Source of the DNA: Pseudomonadota bacterium
GTDB taxonomy: Bacteria > Pseudomonadota > Gammaproteobacteria > Enterobacterales > Enterobacteriaceae
Reading direction: 5' to 3'
Assembly (NCBI GenBank): GCA_023454395.1
Contig: JAEYFY010000092.1
Span: forward strand, 1 to 12,062
DNA: 12,062 nucleotides
In this document: piece by piece, positions 1 through 6,950 of the stretch
Layout: every line of letters begins with the position of its first letter
Numbering within the stretch: the stretch's first letter is position 1
Notes under the pieces: model-generated
What the model was told of the DNA's origin: nothing
Databases searched by the model: none
Seen by the model: the letters and a program-made list of their open reading frames with translations, nothing else
Made by a program: the position numbers and the translations under genes

Positions 1-65
1 TAGATAAGCTACGCTCACAAGCATTAAATGAAATCTGTGAGTTTTATGATAAGCATTTATTTTAA
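1..65 (+). CDS. pldB: Lysophospholipase L2, C-terminal end (partial)
   Basis: An open frame enters from the left edge (first full codon at position 3) and ends at TAA 63-65, giving the 20 residues DKLRSQALNEICEFYDKHLF. The pattern of Arg-Ser-x-Ala-Leu followed by an amphipathic helix matches what I recall of the C-terminus of enterobacterial PldB, an alpha/beta-hydrolase of the inner membrane that hydrolyses lysophospholipids. The identification rests mainly on position: in E. coli pldB lies directly upstream of yigL, and here the stop is only 12 nt before the yigL start. The two are therefore probably cotranscribed. No catalytic residues fall inside the window, so the call is contextual. Confidence 0.7.
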   Translation, partial: DKLRSQALNEICEFYDKHLF

Positions 66-77
66 TCAGGAATGTGT

Positions 78-878
78 ATGTATTCGATAGTCGCTTCAGA
101 TCTTGATGGCACACTGTTATCACCTAATCATGTATTAACTCCCTATACGCAAGAAACCCTACACCTACTTATTAATAAAGGTGTGCATTTTGTATTCGCA
201 ACCGGTCGTCATCATGTTGATGTTGCTCAAATTCGTGATGGATTAGGCATTAATGCCTATATGATAACCTCTAATGGCGCACGAGTGCATAACACTCATG
301 GCGACCTTATTTTTAGCCAAGATCTGGAGCCTGAAATTGCTTATGACTTGGCTCTTATGGTTTTTGATCACCCTGAAATTGAAACTAATATTTATGCTGG
401 CGACTACTGGTACGTTAATAAAGAAATGCCAGGAGCTTGTGAGTTTTTCCGCGAATCGGCTTTCAATTATGAATTATTTTGTAAAACCGGATTTCCGACT
501 ACCAATGTCTGTAAGGTGTTTTTCACTTCTGAAGATCATGAGCTATTGCTGACACTGGAAAGTGAAATCAATCAGCGTTGGGGTGATAAGGTCAATGTGA
601 GTTTCTCACTGCGTAATTGCTTAGAAGTGATGGCTGGTGGCGTATCTAAAGGTGAAGCGCTTGAAAAAGTGGCTAAATTGATGCAACACACTGCCAAAGA
701 TGCGGTTGCATTTGGTGACGGTATGAATGACAAAGAGATGCTACAAACAGCTGGTAAAGGTTGCATTATGGAAAATGCGCATCAGACATTAAAAGATTTA
801 CTCCCAAATATGGAAGTGATCGGCACTAATGCTGATGAAGCTGTGCCTCATTATTTACGTAAATTATATCAAGTGTGA
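78..878 (+). CDS. yigL: YigL, Cof-type HAD-superfamily sugar/pyridoxal phosphatase
   Basis: This is a cytoplasmic phosphatase of the haloacid dehalogenase family, Cof/IIB type with a C2 cap. All four HAD motifs are visible: D8-x-D10-G-T (nucleophile and acid/base), T42 in ATGRH, K191 in GVSKGEAL, and GDGMND at 213-218 with the Mg-binding aspartates. The substrate-loop SNGA is at 65-68. The length of 266 residues equals E. coli YigL, and long stretches (ATGRHHVDV, AVPHYLRKLY) look the same. In E. coli the enzyme dephosphorylates sugar phosphates and PLP, and the sRNA SgrS stabilises its mRNA during glucose-phosphate stress; whether that holds here cannot be seen. I chose ATG 78 rather than ATG 72 because AGGA at 68-71 lies 6 nt before it and MYS then matches the family start. 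It follows pldB closely and ends before a hairpin terminator. Confidence 0.95.
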   Translation: MYSIVASDLDGTLLSPNHVLTPYTQETLHLLINKGVHFVFATGRHHVDVAQIRDGLGINAYMITSNGARVHNTHGDLIFSQDLEPEIAYDLALMVFDHPEIETNIYAGDYWYVNKEMPGACEFFRESAFNYELFCKTGFPTTNVCKVFFTSEDHELLLTLESEINQRWGDKVNVSFSLRNCLEVMAGGVSKGEALEKVAKLMQHTAKDAVAFGDGMNDKEMLQTAGKGCIMENAHQTLKDLLPNMEVIGTNADEAVPHYLRKLYQV

Positions 879-895
879 TCCCTTCGAAAAAAGAA

Positions 896-924
896 AAGGC
901 GAACAACGTAATATTGTTCGCCTT
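896..924. terminator. Bidirectional Rho-independent terminator between yigL and the fimbrial operon
   Basis: A perfect 11-bp inverted repeat, AAGGCGAACAA (896-906) and TTGTTCGCCTT (914-924), encloses a 7-nt loop. On the plus strand it is followed by CTTTT (925-929). On the minus strand the run complementary to the A-rich 885-897 supplies a better T tract. It lies between two convergent genes (yigL stop at 878, adhesin stop at 948), so it probably ends transcription from both sides. Confidence 0.9.
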
Positions 925-947
925 CTTTTGAACTGAACAAACTTAAT

Positions 948-1970
948 TTAGTGATATTGCAAAGTAAATTGCAATGTACCGTTTGCTTTACCCGCAGTCG
1001 TGGTATCCGTGGTTTGAATATAGCCTGCTTCTAATGGAATAGCATAATGACCTGCGCTGTTATTCTTTTCACTAACAGTCATTAACTGACCTAATTTTAT
1101 CGGTTGATTTTGATATTTAACCTGAATGCCATAGCCTTTGGCTGTATTGCTATCGGTGGGATTACTTAAACCAATGGTTCCTGCGGTTTGTTGCTCATCG
1201 GGCACACCATCAAATCGAATTTTGATTGGTGACACAGGATCGCAACTCAAATCAATATTAAAATTTTTGATGCTCTCTGTGCTGACAGAACCCACACCAT
1301 TAAAGCTTGATTTAGGAACTGCACCGAGTGGAACATTAATGTTGTTATTCACAACATCACAGCCACTAGAAATAATGTTTAAAGACGATAGATTAATTCT
1401 AGGTTCAGTTTTTCCTACATAGTCACTGGTGATAAAGCCATTATTGTAGATAATAAGCATAGCGACCCATGAAGCAGGGATCGTTTGTGATGTCACATTA
1501 TCGCGTAATTTATAAAGCTTCATTTCTAATGAAACAGAATAATTGCCACTGGTCGCATTGGTTGAGCAAATAAGGCGATTACTGTAGTTACCATCAATGT
1601 TTTGCTGACCATCGACATAAGCAGAGCCATTGCAACTCCCGCTAATGGTGCCACGCAAGGTATAACCCACACCACTACTGTTAAGCTCTTTGACATAAGC
1701 ACCATTGACTCTCGGGCTTGATGCGTTAAAAGAGCCTGGTAAATAAATACCGGGTCTTACTGCACCTCCAGAAAGGTTCCACCATGTCCATGCATTCACC
1801 GTTCCTAATGGAATGGTGGCGATCTCTGTTAAAATCGGCGCTGAACGTGAGACATAAATAGGCGCTGAATAGGTGACGGTTTTAGTGGTAAGGTCTGCCC
1901 TAAACTCTGCAAATGTGCTTGATGTATACAAAATAGCAGACAGACAACCAAGAGTTATATATTTATTCAT
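948..1970 (-). CDS. Two-domain fimbrial tip adhesin
   Basis: This 340-residue secreted protein is the last gene of the fimbrial operon. Residues 1-21 form a signal peptide ending STFA before EFRAD. Residues about 22-195 form an N-terminal receptor-binding domain with one likely disulfide (C113-C135) and an aromatic cluster at 61-64 (WTWW). Residues about 200-340 form a pilin domain: C204 and C243 are spaced as in pilins, and the C-terminal strand NGTLQFTLQYH has the alternating pattern and penultimate Tyr needed for donor-strand exchange. This architecture and length match tip lectins such as F17-G and FimH. I do not recognise the N-terminal domain, so the receptor is unknown. I prefer ATG 1970 over the in-frame GTG 1979: that GTG falls inside the likely ribosome binding site AGGTGAG, which overlaps the usher stop codon TAG (1982-1980). 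The spacing suggests translational coupling to the usher. Confidence 0.85.
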   Translation of the reverse strand: MNKYITLGCLSAILYTSSTFAEFRADLTTKTVTYSAPIYVSRSAPILTEIATIPLGTVNAWTWWNLSGGAVRPGIYLPGSFNASSPRVNGAYVKELNSSGVGYTLRGTISGSCNGSAYVDGQQNIDGNYSNRLICSTNATSGNYSVSLEMKLYKLRDNVTSQTIPASWVAMLIIYNNGFITSDYVGKTEPRINLSSLNIISSGCDVVNNNINVPLGAVPKSSFNGVGSVSTESIKNFNIDLSCDPVSPIKIRFDGVPDEQQTAGTIGLSNPTDSNTAKGYGIQVKYQNQPIKLGQLMTVSEKNNSAGHYAIPLEAGYIQTTDTTTAGKANGTLQFTLQYH

Positions 1971-1979
1971 TGTGCTCAC

Positions 1980-4505
1980 CTATCTGCATTCAAGTTGTAA
2001 AAATTGGATTTTTTCTAAGGCAAGATCCACATTTAACGGTGTTTGACACTGTTCAACAGCACTGTTGCCCCACTTAGCTCGTAACTGGCTGTATTCTGGT
2101 ACGCCATTTAAGAAAACTTCACCATCATTGGCCACAATGCCACTTGAAAGTACGTGGTCGTCTTTATAAATCTCAACTTGAGTACCAAATGGTAGTGGTG
2201 TTCCGTTGTAGTGTAAATTTGCAAGCACACGAGCGCCTTTTCTTGCTTTGAAATCGGCTAAGACAATTGCACCTTTGGTTGGAATAACGGTTGTCGATGT
2301 TAATTCAACATCGTTATTACCTGTTAAAGAAGCCGGATCAACAGTGACTTTATTACGTTCATAACGTGAAACATTAGGAATAACGGCATAACCTTGCGCA
2401 TTGGTATAAAGGCTTTGTGCGCTGCTGACTTTTAAGTGATCAACATCTTCTGCTTTAATTAAAATGGCAGAATCGTAAATGGTACGAGATGGCGTGATCC
2501 CATCTTGATGCACCAAAAGTGCGCCCGTCGCGCCCCAATTCATTGATTGATAGCGTTTGTCGTAACTGTAACCCGCACTGATCTCACCTCCAGAAGCACT
2601 GTAGTTACCATTAACGGAGCCGCTGTATTCTTGACGAGAATGGTTGTAGTTCTGTGAAATATCATATTGCAGATTGTTATCTTCCAACTGAGTACCACTT
2701 AAACTCACTGAACTAATAGAATCACCTTGTTTACTGGTGTTATAGCGATAACTTAACCAGTTGTTATTCTGTCCAATATTAAATGGAAGGCTAAAATTAA
2801 TAGATAAAATCTGATCGGTTAATCCACTTTCTTGACGCTTGTTATAGGCATAAGAGACGCTATAACTTAATGCACGATAATTTGAGTTAAAACTCACATT
2901 AACATTGCGATCAACTCTGTCTTGATACCAATAATATTGTTGATAACCATTTAATGAGAGATAACCCATATCGCCTAAAGATTGTGATACAGATAACTGG
3001 AACTGTTTTTTCTTACGATAAAGATGAGAAAAACGCTCATTAGCTGCGGAGAAATCGTAATAATCTTTTGTTGAATAGCGATAAGAAGCCAGTGAAAAAC
3101 CCGTTTTAGTATCAGGTAAATACTTAGAATATTGAATACGATAAGATTGCCCTTGGGCTTCATCGTCATTTATTAACGTTGTTCTTGCGTGAGTAATATC
3201 TGCAGAAACGGCACCTAAATAGCCCAGATTAACCCCAGTACCTAACGCATAAGCTTGATAATCAGCTGAGATTAAGGTGCCGCCATAAAGGGATAAATTG
3301 TAAGGAAGCCCATAAATAGCTGAGGTTTGAAAGAAATTAGGTTTTCTTGCCGCCGTATCGGCATGATATTTACCAATATCGACACTGTATTTTAAGCTAC
3401 CCGCGCGCTGCATCATCGGCACCGCAGAAAAAGGTTGTGAAAAAGTACGGGTTGTTCCATCGGCTTCTTCGATCGTAACTTGTAAATCACCGCTGTAAGA
3501 CGTGGGATATAAATCTGAAATGGCAAACTCCCCCGGTGGAACGGAGGTCTGATAAATGATGCTGTTATTTTGTCGAACGGTGACAACGGCATTACTTTGC
3601 GCGATACCTCTAACGATGGGAGCAAATCCACGTTGGCTTTGTGGCAACATACTTTCATCAGAAGCCAATTTGATTCCACGATAAGGAATACTCTCTAATA
3701 CATCATTATCAGAAGCGGTTTCACCGATAGTTAAACGACTTTTTAAACGACGAATATCTCGCTCAACATAAGTCTGCAAGCTATTCCATTGAGATGAGTT
3801 ATCACTATTTTTATTGTAGTTACTGTGGTTACGTAAACGCCAAGCACCAACGTTAACGCCACTACGTAATCCTAAGAAAATAGAGTTACTATTATTTTGG
3901 TCACGATACCAATACTGATTTTGACGATAAGTGTAATTCACAAAAGCAGCATTGATGCCATCGTTCCACTGTGCTGGTGGAATATAGCCTTGCCCATAAT
4001 TGTATAAAGCAATTTGTGGTATAGAAAACGACAAGCGCGCTCGTGAAAAGTCATACTCATACTTTGCATTCGGAATAATGCTAGCAATATCGGTAACTGT
4101 TGATGTGTTTGCTTGTTGGCTAAATTGCGATGTTGCAGACTCTTTCACTCCCCAATTTAATAGATCTTGTTTGGTTAGCTCAGGCGTCAACACCTTTTTT
4201 TCTTCATTAAAAATAAAACGGACTTGGCGATTGTCGATTAATTTATTATTGAGATAAATATCAACAGAGTAGACACCAGGAAGCTGTCCTCCCGTAAAAG
4301 AAAAGTAATCAAGGTTATTAATATCTGCAACCTGATTTTCTATGCCTAAATTGAGTGCATCAGGATTAAATTGCTCTTCAGCAGTCACCTGATAAGGAAA
4401 TAAAATAGAGGCTATCGCTATGGCAAGCACACAGTGGCGATAGAGATTATCAGTAGGAAATACCGATAATCGTTTTGTAGATAACGCGATGATGGATAAA
4501 GTCAT
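1980..4505 (-). CDS. Outer-membrane fimbrial usher (FimD/PapC family)
   Basis: This 841-residue usher is the outer-membrane pore that recruits chaperone-subunit complexes and assembles the fibre. A long, family-typical leader ends VTA before EEQFNPDAL (cleavage near residue 42). It is followed by the periplasmic N-terminal domain (about 43-165, with the GxYSVDIYLNN pattern), then the 24-strand barrel containing the plug. The conserved segments SQRGFAPIVRG, the VPPGEF motif and QPFSAVP are all visible. C-terminal domains follow, with GAIVLADFKARKG and a closing Cys pair (CQTPL...LQLECR). Length and order are normal and I see no frameshift. It starts 12 nt after the chaperone stop, with AAGAG about 9 nt before the ATG, and the adhesin follows directly. 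The composition resembles its operon partners. It is certainly an usher; the exact fimbrial type is an inference. Confidence 0.96.
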   Translation of the reverse strand: MTLSIIALSTKRLSVFPTDNLYRHCVLAIAIASILFPYQVTAEEQFNPDALNLGIENQVADINNLDYFSFTGGQLPGVYSVDIYLNNKLIDNRQVRFIFNEEKKVLTPELTKQDLLNWGVKESATSQFSQQANTSTVTDIASIIPNAKYEYDFSRARLSFSIPQIALYNYGQGYIPPAQWNDGINAAFVNYTYRQNQYWYRDQNNSNSIFLGLRSGVNVGAWRLRNHSNYNKNSDNSSQWNSLQTYVERDIRRLKSRLTIGETASDNDVLESIPYRGIKLASDESMLPQSQRGFAPIVRGIAQSNAVVTVRQNNSIIYQTSVPPGEFAISDLYPTSYSGDLQVTIEEADGTTRTFSQPFSAVPMMQRAGSLKYSVDIGKYHADTAARKPNFFQTSAIYGLPYNLSLYGGTLISADYQAYALGTGVNLGYLGAVSADITHARTTLINDDEAQGQSYRIQYSKYLPDTKTGFSLASYRYSTKDYYDFSAANERFSHLYRKKKQFQLSVSQSLGDMGYLSLNGYQQYYWYQDRVDRNVNVSFNSNYRALSYSVSYAYNKRQESGLTDQILSINFSLPFNIGQNNNWLSYRYNTSKQGDSISSVSLSGTQLEDNNLQYDISQNYNHSRQEYSGSVNGNYSASGGEISAGYSYDKRYQSMNWGATGALLVHQDGITPSRTIYDSAILIKAEDVDHLKVSSAQSLYTNAQGYAVIPNVSRYERNKVTVDPASLTGNNDVELTSTTVIPTKGAIVLADFKARKGARVLANLHYNGTPLPFGTQVEIYKDDHVLSSGIVANDGEVFLNGVPEYSQLRAKWGNSAVEQCQTPLNVDLALEKIQFLQLECR

Positions 4506-4517
4506 AACTCTACACTC

Positions 4518-5177
4518 TTAATTTAATACTTTATCTACAGTTGCACCGTAGTCATTAATAAACTGCACAATGACTTTCTGAGAAGTAGAACTCTCTTTAA
4601 GTAACACCACTTCTTGATAAGGGTTGATTAAAGGGTCGTAAGGGTAGCGTTTGTCATCAAGAAAAATATGTTTAATCGTGAGGTGATAAGGTGTTTTGTT
4701 CTTAAGCACCAAGCCTTGGCTTTGTTTTGATAATTCGACGTTATTAAAATTAAGTGGCTCAATATCATGAGAGCGTAAAAAGAGCTTAAATTGAGAGTTA
4801 ATGACGAGTTGTAATTGATTTTCAGGGCTTTTTTCAACAGGTGGAATTGATTTTATATTAAGCCAATAGACGACTTCTGTATTTGAATTTAAGGGTTCAC
4901 CAGTATAGGAAATACGTGCAGTTCCTGTGCCATCAGGTTCAATACGAAAAAGCGGTGGTGTTGCAATAAAAGGCGTTTTTTCTGTGCCTTGAAAAGCAGA
5001 AACCCAACTTTGGATAAGATAAGGCTTTTCTTTATCCGTATTTAGAATAGGAATGCTTATTTCACGAGCGTTATCGTTATAAACAAACCGAGTTCCCCCC
5101 ACACTGATTCCAGCAGCATGGCTTACCGTTATGAGAGAAAATAATAAAAATAGGGTTAGAAAAATATTCTTTTTCAT
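4518..5177 (-). CDS. Periplasmic fimbrial chaperone (PapD/FimC family, FGS type)
   Basis: This 219-residue periplasmic immunoglobulin-fold chaperone caps pilins by donor-strand complementation and delivers them to the usher. A signal peptide (1-21, SHA then AGISVGGTR) precedes domain 1. The subunit C-terminus-anchoring residues appear as R30 in GGTRFVY and K131 in SQFKLFLR. The family signature YWLNIKSIPP is at 104-113, and INDYGA near the end is typical of domain 2. The F1-G1 loop looks short, suggesting the FGS class. I chose ATG 5177 (MKKN...) because it gives a clean signal peptide. An in-frame GTG at 5189 would add four residues, but neither start has a good Shine-Dalgarno sequence. The gene lies 12 nt before the usher and about 60 nt after the pilin, with a hairpin in between. 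Confidence 0.93.
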   Translation of the reverse strand: MKKNIFLTLFLLFSLITVSHAAGISVGGTRFVYNDNAREISIPILNTDKEKPYLIQSWVSAFQGTEKTPFIATPPLFRIEPDGTGTARISYTGEPLNSNTEVVYWLNIKSIPPVEKSPENQLQLVINSQFKLFLRSHDIEPLNFNNVELSKQSQGLVLKNKTPYHLTIKHIFLDDKRYPYDPLINPYQEVVLLKESSTSQKVIVQFINDYGATVDKVLN

Positions 5178-5206
5178 AAATGGCGCCACAAAGTTAAGGG
5201 AAATAA

Positions 5207-5228
5207 GAGGGTAATAAGTATTACCCTC
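5207..5228 (-). terminator. Intercistronic hairpin after the pilin gene (attenuator or mRNA stabiliser)
   Basis: A 10-bp inverted repeat (GAGGGTAATA at 5207-5216 and its complement at 5219-5228) starts 9 nt past the pilin stop codon. On the coding minus strand it is followed only by TTATTT, a weak T tract. It is therefore more likely a partial terminator or a 3'-end protector than a full stop. Other fimbrial operons (pap, mrp) have such structures between the abundant pilin and the assembly genes. The functional role here is inferred. Confidence 0.6.
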
Positions 5229-5236
5229 ATTTTTTA

Positions 5237-5758
5237 TTATTTATATTGGATGCTATAAACCGCAGATCCATTTGCGGGACCTGGTGTTGCTTGGGCTGTT
5301 GCTTTGTAGCGTGCAACATAATCTAAGTTAATTTCAGTCCCTTTGATTTCGACTTCTTTCGAATCGTCATATAGGTTTATTTGAGATACGGCATCTTTTT
5401 CAAAGAGAGCGATACCCACATTTGTCGCGCCACCAGAGACTTGGTCAATCGCTAAAATATCGCTATCAATTGCATCTCGAGTTCCGCCAAAACGGACAGC
5501 GACAGTGGTATCTATAGGGCAATCAATAAGTTTAATCGTAAAGTCTTTAAGGCCTGCAACTTCACCTTTAGTTGCTAAACTTTTTGATGACACTTTTCCT
5601 AAATCTACGGTTAGATTTTTAGAAGAGCTATCCACAGTACAGGCTTGATCTGTTATTTCTCCGGTAAAGTTAATAGTGCCCGATGCAAAAGCAGCAGGTG
5701 CAGAAAGTAGAGAGAGACTCATCCCTAATAAATAGAGAGATTTATTTAATTTGCTCAT
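5237..5758 (-). CDS. Major fimbrial subunit (type 1/F17-like pilin)
   Basis: This 173-residue exported pilin forms the fibre shaft. The signal peptide is 1-25 (PAAFA then SGTINFTG). The N-terminal donor strand SGTINFTGEITDQAC leads to C40, which should pair with C80 in the usual pilin disulfide. The C-terminal part YKATAQATPGPANGSAVYSIQYK has the PGPANG turn and the penultimate Tyr seen in type 1, F17 and UCA pilins and recognised by the chaperone. As first gene of the operon it has the best ribosome binding site (AGGA, 6-7 nt before the ATG), in keeping with high expression. The gene order pilin, chaperone, usher, adhesin with no minor subunits resembles F17 and the Proteus UCA operon. I do not assign a specific fimbrial name. 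The 205-bp gap to lysR should contain its promoter. Confidence 0.93.
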   Translation of the reverse strand: MSKLNKSLYLLGMSLSLLSAPAAFASGTINFTGEITDQACTVDSSSKNLTVDLGKVSSKSLATKGEVAGLKDFTIKLIDCPIDTTVAVRFGGTRDAIDSDILAIDQVSGGATNVGIALFEKDAVSQINLYDDSKEVEIKGTEINLDYVARYKATAQATPGPANGSAVYSIQYK

Positions 5759-5808
5759 GACCGGTCCTATATAAAAAGTAGTTATTTTTACTTTTTAATT
5801 TATTTATA

Positions 5809-5814
5809 AGTATA
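5809..5814 (-). promoter_or_regulatory. Candidate -10 box of the fimbrial promoter
   Basis: On the minus strand the hexamer TATACT (one mismatch from TATAAT) lies about 50 nt upstream of the pilin start codon. No good -35 hexamer lies 16-19 nt further upstream, as expected for an activator-dependent promoter. In DNA this AT-rich such hexamers also occur by chance, so confidence is low. Between it and the gene, a 9-bp inverted repeat (5772-5780 with 5789-5797) could form a hairpin in the 5' leader. Confidence 0.35.
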
Positions 5815-5822
5815 GATTTAAG

Positions 5823-5855
5823 TATTGGTTTATTCGCATGATAAATATGCCAATA
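5823..5855. promoter_or_regulatory. Imperfect palindrome upstream of the pilin gene, candidate LysR-type operator
   Basis: Two 12-nt arms, TATTGGTTTATT (5823-5834) and AATATGCCAATA (5844-5855), match as inverted repeats at 10 of 12 positions around a 9-nt centre. Symmetric T 5833 and A 5845 give the T-N11-A geometry typical of LysR-family sites. The site covers the expected -35 region of the TATACT promoter candidate. It is a good guess for where a regulator binds, but binding by the neighbouring LysR protein is inference. Confidence 0.4.
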
Positions 5856-5963
5856 AAATATAACATCACAAAAAATTTAAGTTAATAAAGATTTACATGA
5901 GTTTTTTTTGTTTTTATATCGAATTATTTAATGTTCGTTTTTAAAATTAAAAACAATGTTTAA

Positions 5964-6839
5964 TTAATCACTAATTAAATTTTGGTGTGGATTATTTATT
6001 AAAGATAATAGCTTTGCTATGTCTCCTGTTGAAAATGAATTTTTATTCAAATAAAGATAGAACTTATATTCTTTATCTTCATTATGTGTATTTAATTGTT
6101 TGATCGTATTTTTATTCAACTCTTCCTGAACAACCGTTAATGGAAGTCGAGAATAACCAAGACCTTGCTTAACAAAACTGATTGCTGTTTCCACCGAGCC
6201 AACATGAATAACTTGGTTATTATGATCAGCATTGGAGCTATCAGCGAGTAAGGAAATATAGGTATGTTGTTGTAATTCCTTAGATAATTCATCATCTTGA
6301 AGATGTTGTAAAACACTATTTGGGTGTGTTACTAATACTGTTTTAATGCTTTCTAAATCAATGGGTTGTAATGATTTTACATTATAATGTGTTATCACCA
6401 AGTCTTGATCTTTTTGCGCTAAAATATCTGATTTACTCAGCGCTGTTTTATGAATATTGATATCATAGTGTTTATTCTCTTTAATAAATTGCGATATTTT
6501 ATTCCAGAAAAGACCTGAAATATATAAAGGGTCAATAAGGATATTTATCTTTAACTTGTTGTTAAATATTAAGTTTTTAGCCTCTTTTTCTAATGAAATT
6601 GCTCTTTCAGTAATTTCTCTAGAGAGTTCAAGTAACAATTTACCTTCGTGAGTAAGTACCGCTCGTCTTTTCTCTAAAGAGAGTATTTCAATGCCTAAAG
6701 TTTGCTCTAATTTATTGATAGTATAGCTAATTGATGATTGTGTTCTATGTAATGCATCTGCGGCCTGAGCAAAGCCACCGTAGTCAACGACAGCTTGTAA
6801 GGTAATCCACTGATCGAGAGTCGTTCGGGATTTTTCCAT
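5964..6839 (-). CDS. LysR-type transcriptional regulator, fimbria-linked
   Basis: This 291-residue DNA-binding regulator has an N-terminal winged helix-turn-helix at about residues 8-66. The pattern GGFAQAADALHRTQSSISYTI followed by KLEQTLGIEIL is diagnostic of LysR proteins. A linker helix follows (about 67-92), then a co-inducer-binding domain (about 95-285) with the usual VxxGLGYSRLPLTVV segment. AAGAAGG lies 7 nt before ATG 6839, so the start is well supported. The gene lies upstream of and parallel to the fimbrial operon, 205 bp from the pilin start. Its end shows only a weak AT-only dyad (5937-5954), so readthrough into the operon is possible. It is the obvious candidate regulator of the fimbriae and probably of itself. 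The inducer and the family subgroup are not recognisable. Third positions are strongly AT-rich. Confidence 0.92.
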   Translation of the reverse strand: MEKSRTTLDQWITLQAVVDYGGFAQAADALHRTQSSISYTINKLEQTLGIEILSLEKRRAVLTHEGKLLLELSREITERAISLEKEAKNLIFNNKLKINILIDPLYISGLFWNKISQFIKENKHYDINIHKTALSKSDILAQKDQDLVITHYNVKSLQPIDLESIKTVLVTHPNSVLQHLQDDELSKELQQHTYISLLADSSNADHNNQVIHVGSVETAISFVKQGLGYSRLPLTVVQEELNKNTIKQLNTHNEDKEYKFYLYLNKNSFSTGDIAKLLSLINNPHQNLISD

Positions 6840-6866
6840 AATGGAACCTTCTTATTATTGTTTATT

Positions 6867-6950
6867 TAATACTCATTAAAAATGAAGCTAGCAATATATC
6901 TTAGCATTGTTAATAGGTAGTAATACTCATTTTTAAACCAAGTTTAAAAA
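6867..6950. promoter_or_regulatory. lysR upstream control region: dyad plus direct repeat
   Basis: A perfect dyad with 9-bp arms and a 3-nt centre occupies 6930-6950 (TTTTTAAAC, CAA, GTTTAAAAA). Inside it T 6934 and A 6946 are symmetric and spaced T-N11-A. The 11-mer TAATACTCATT occurs at 6921-6931, overlapping the dyad edge, and again at 6867-6877 in the lysR leader, 54 bp apart. The dyad is about 90-110 bp upstream of the lysR start, a usual place for LysR autoregulation. No convincing sigma-70 hexamers were found. The role is inferred. Confidence 0.35.

Noticed and set aside
1977..1979. GTG start for the adhesin, giving 343 residues
   Set aside because: The GTG lies inside the ribosome binding site that serves ATG 1970, and no such site precedes the GTG itself.
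5855..5880. TGTGATG on the minus strand upstream of the pilin, resembling a CRP half-site
   Set aside because: Only one half-site is present; the expected TCACA partner at 6-nt spacing is missing.
5937..5954. Dyad GTTTTTAA-AA-TTAAAAAC just after lysR as a terminator
   Set aside because: The stem is almost entirely A-T, with no following T tract, so termination is unlikely.
5759..5963. Invertible promoter element as in MR/P fimbriae
   Set aside because: No pair of long inverted repeats flanks the promoter candidate and no recombinase gene is nearby in the window.
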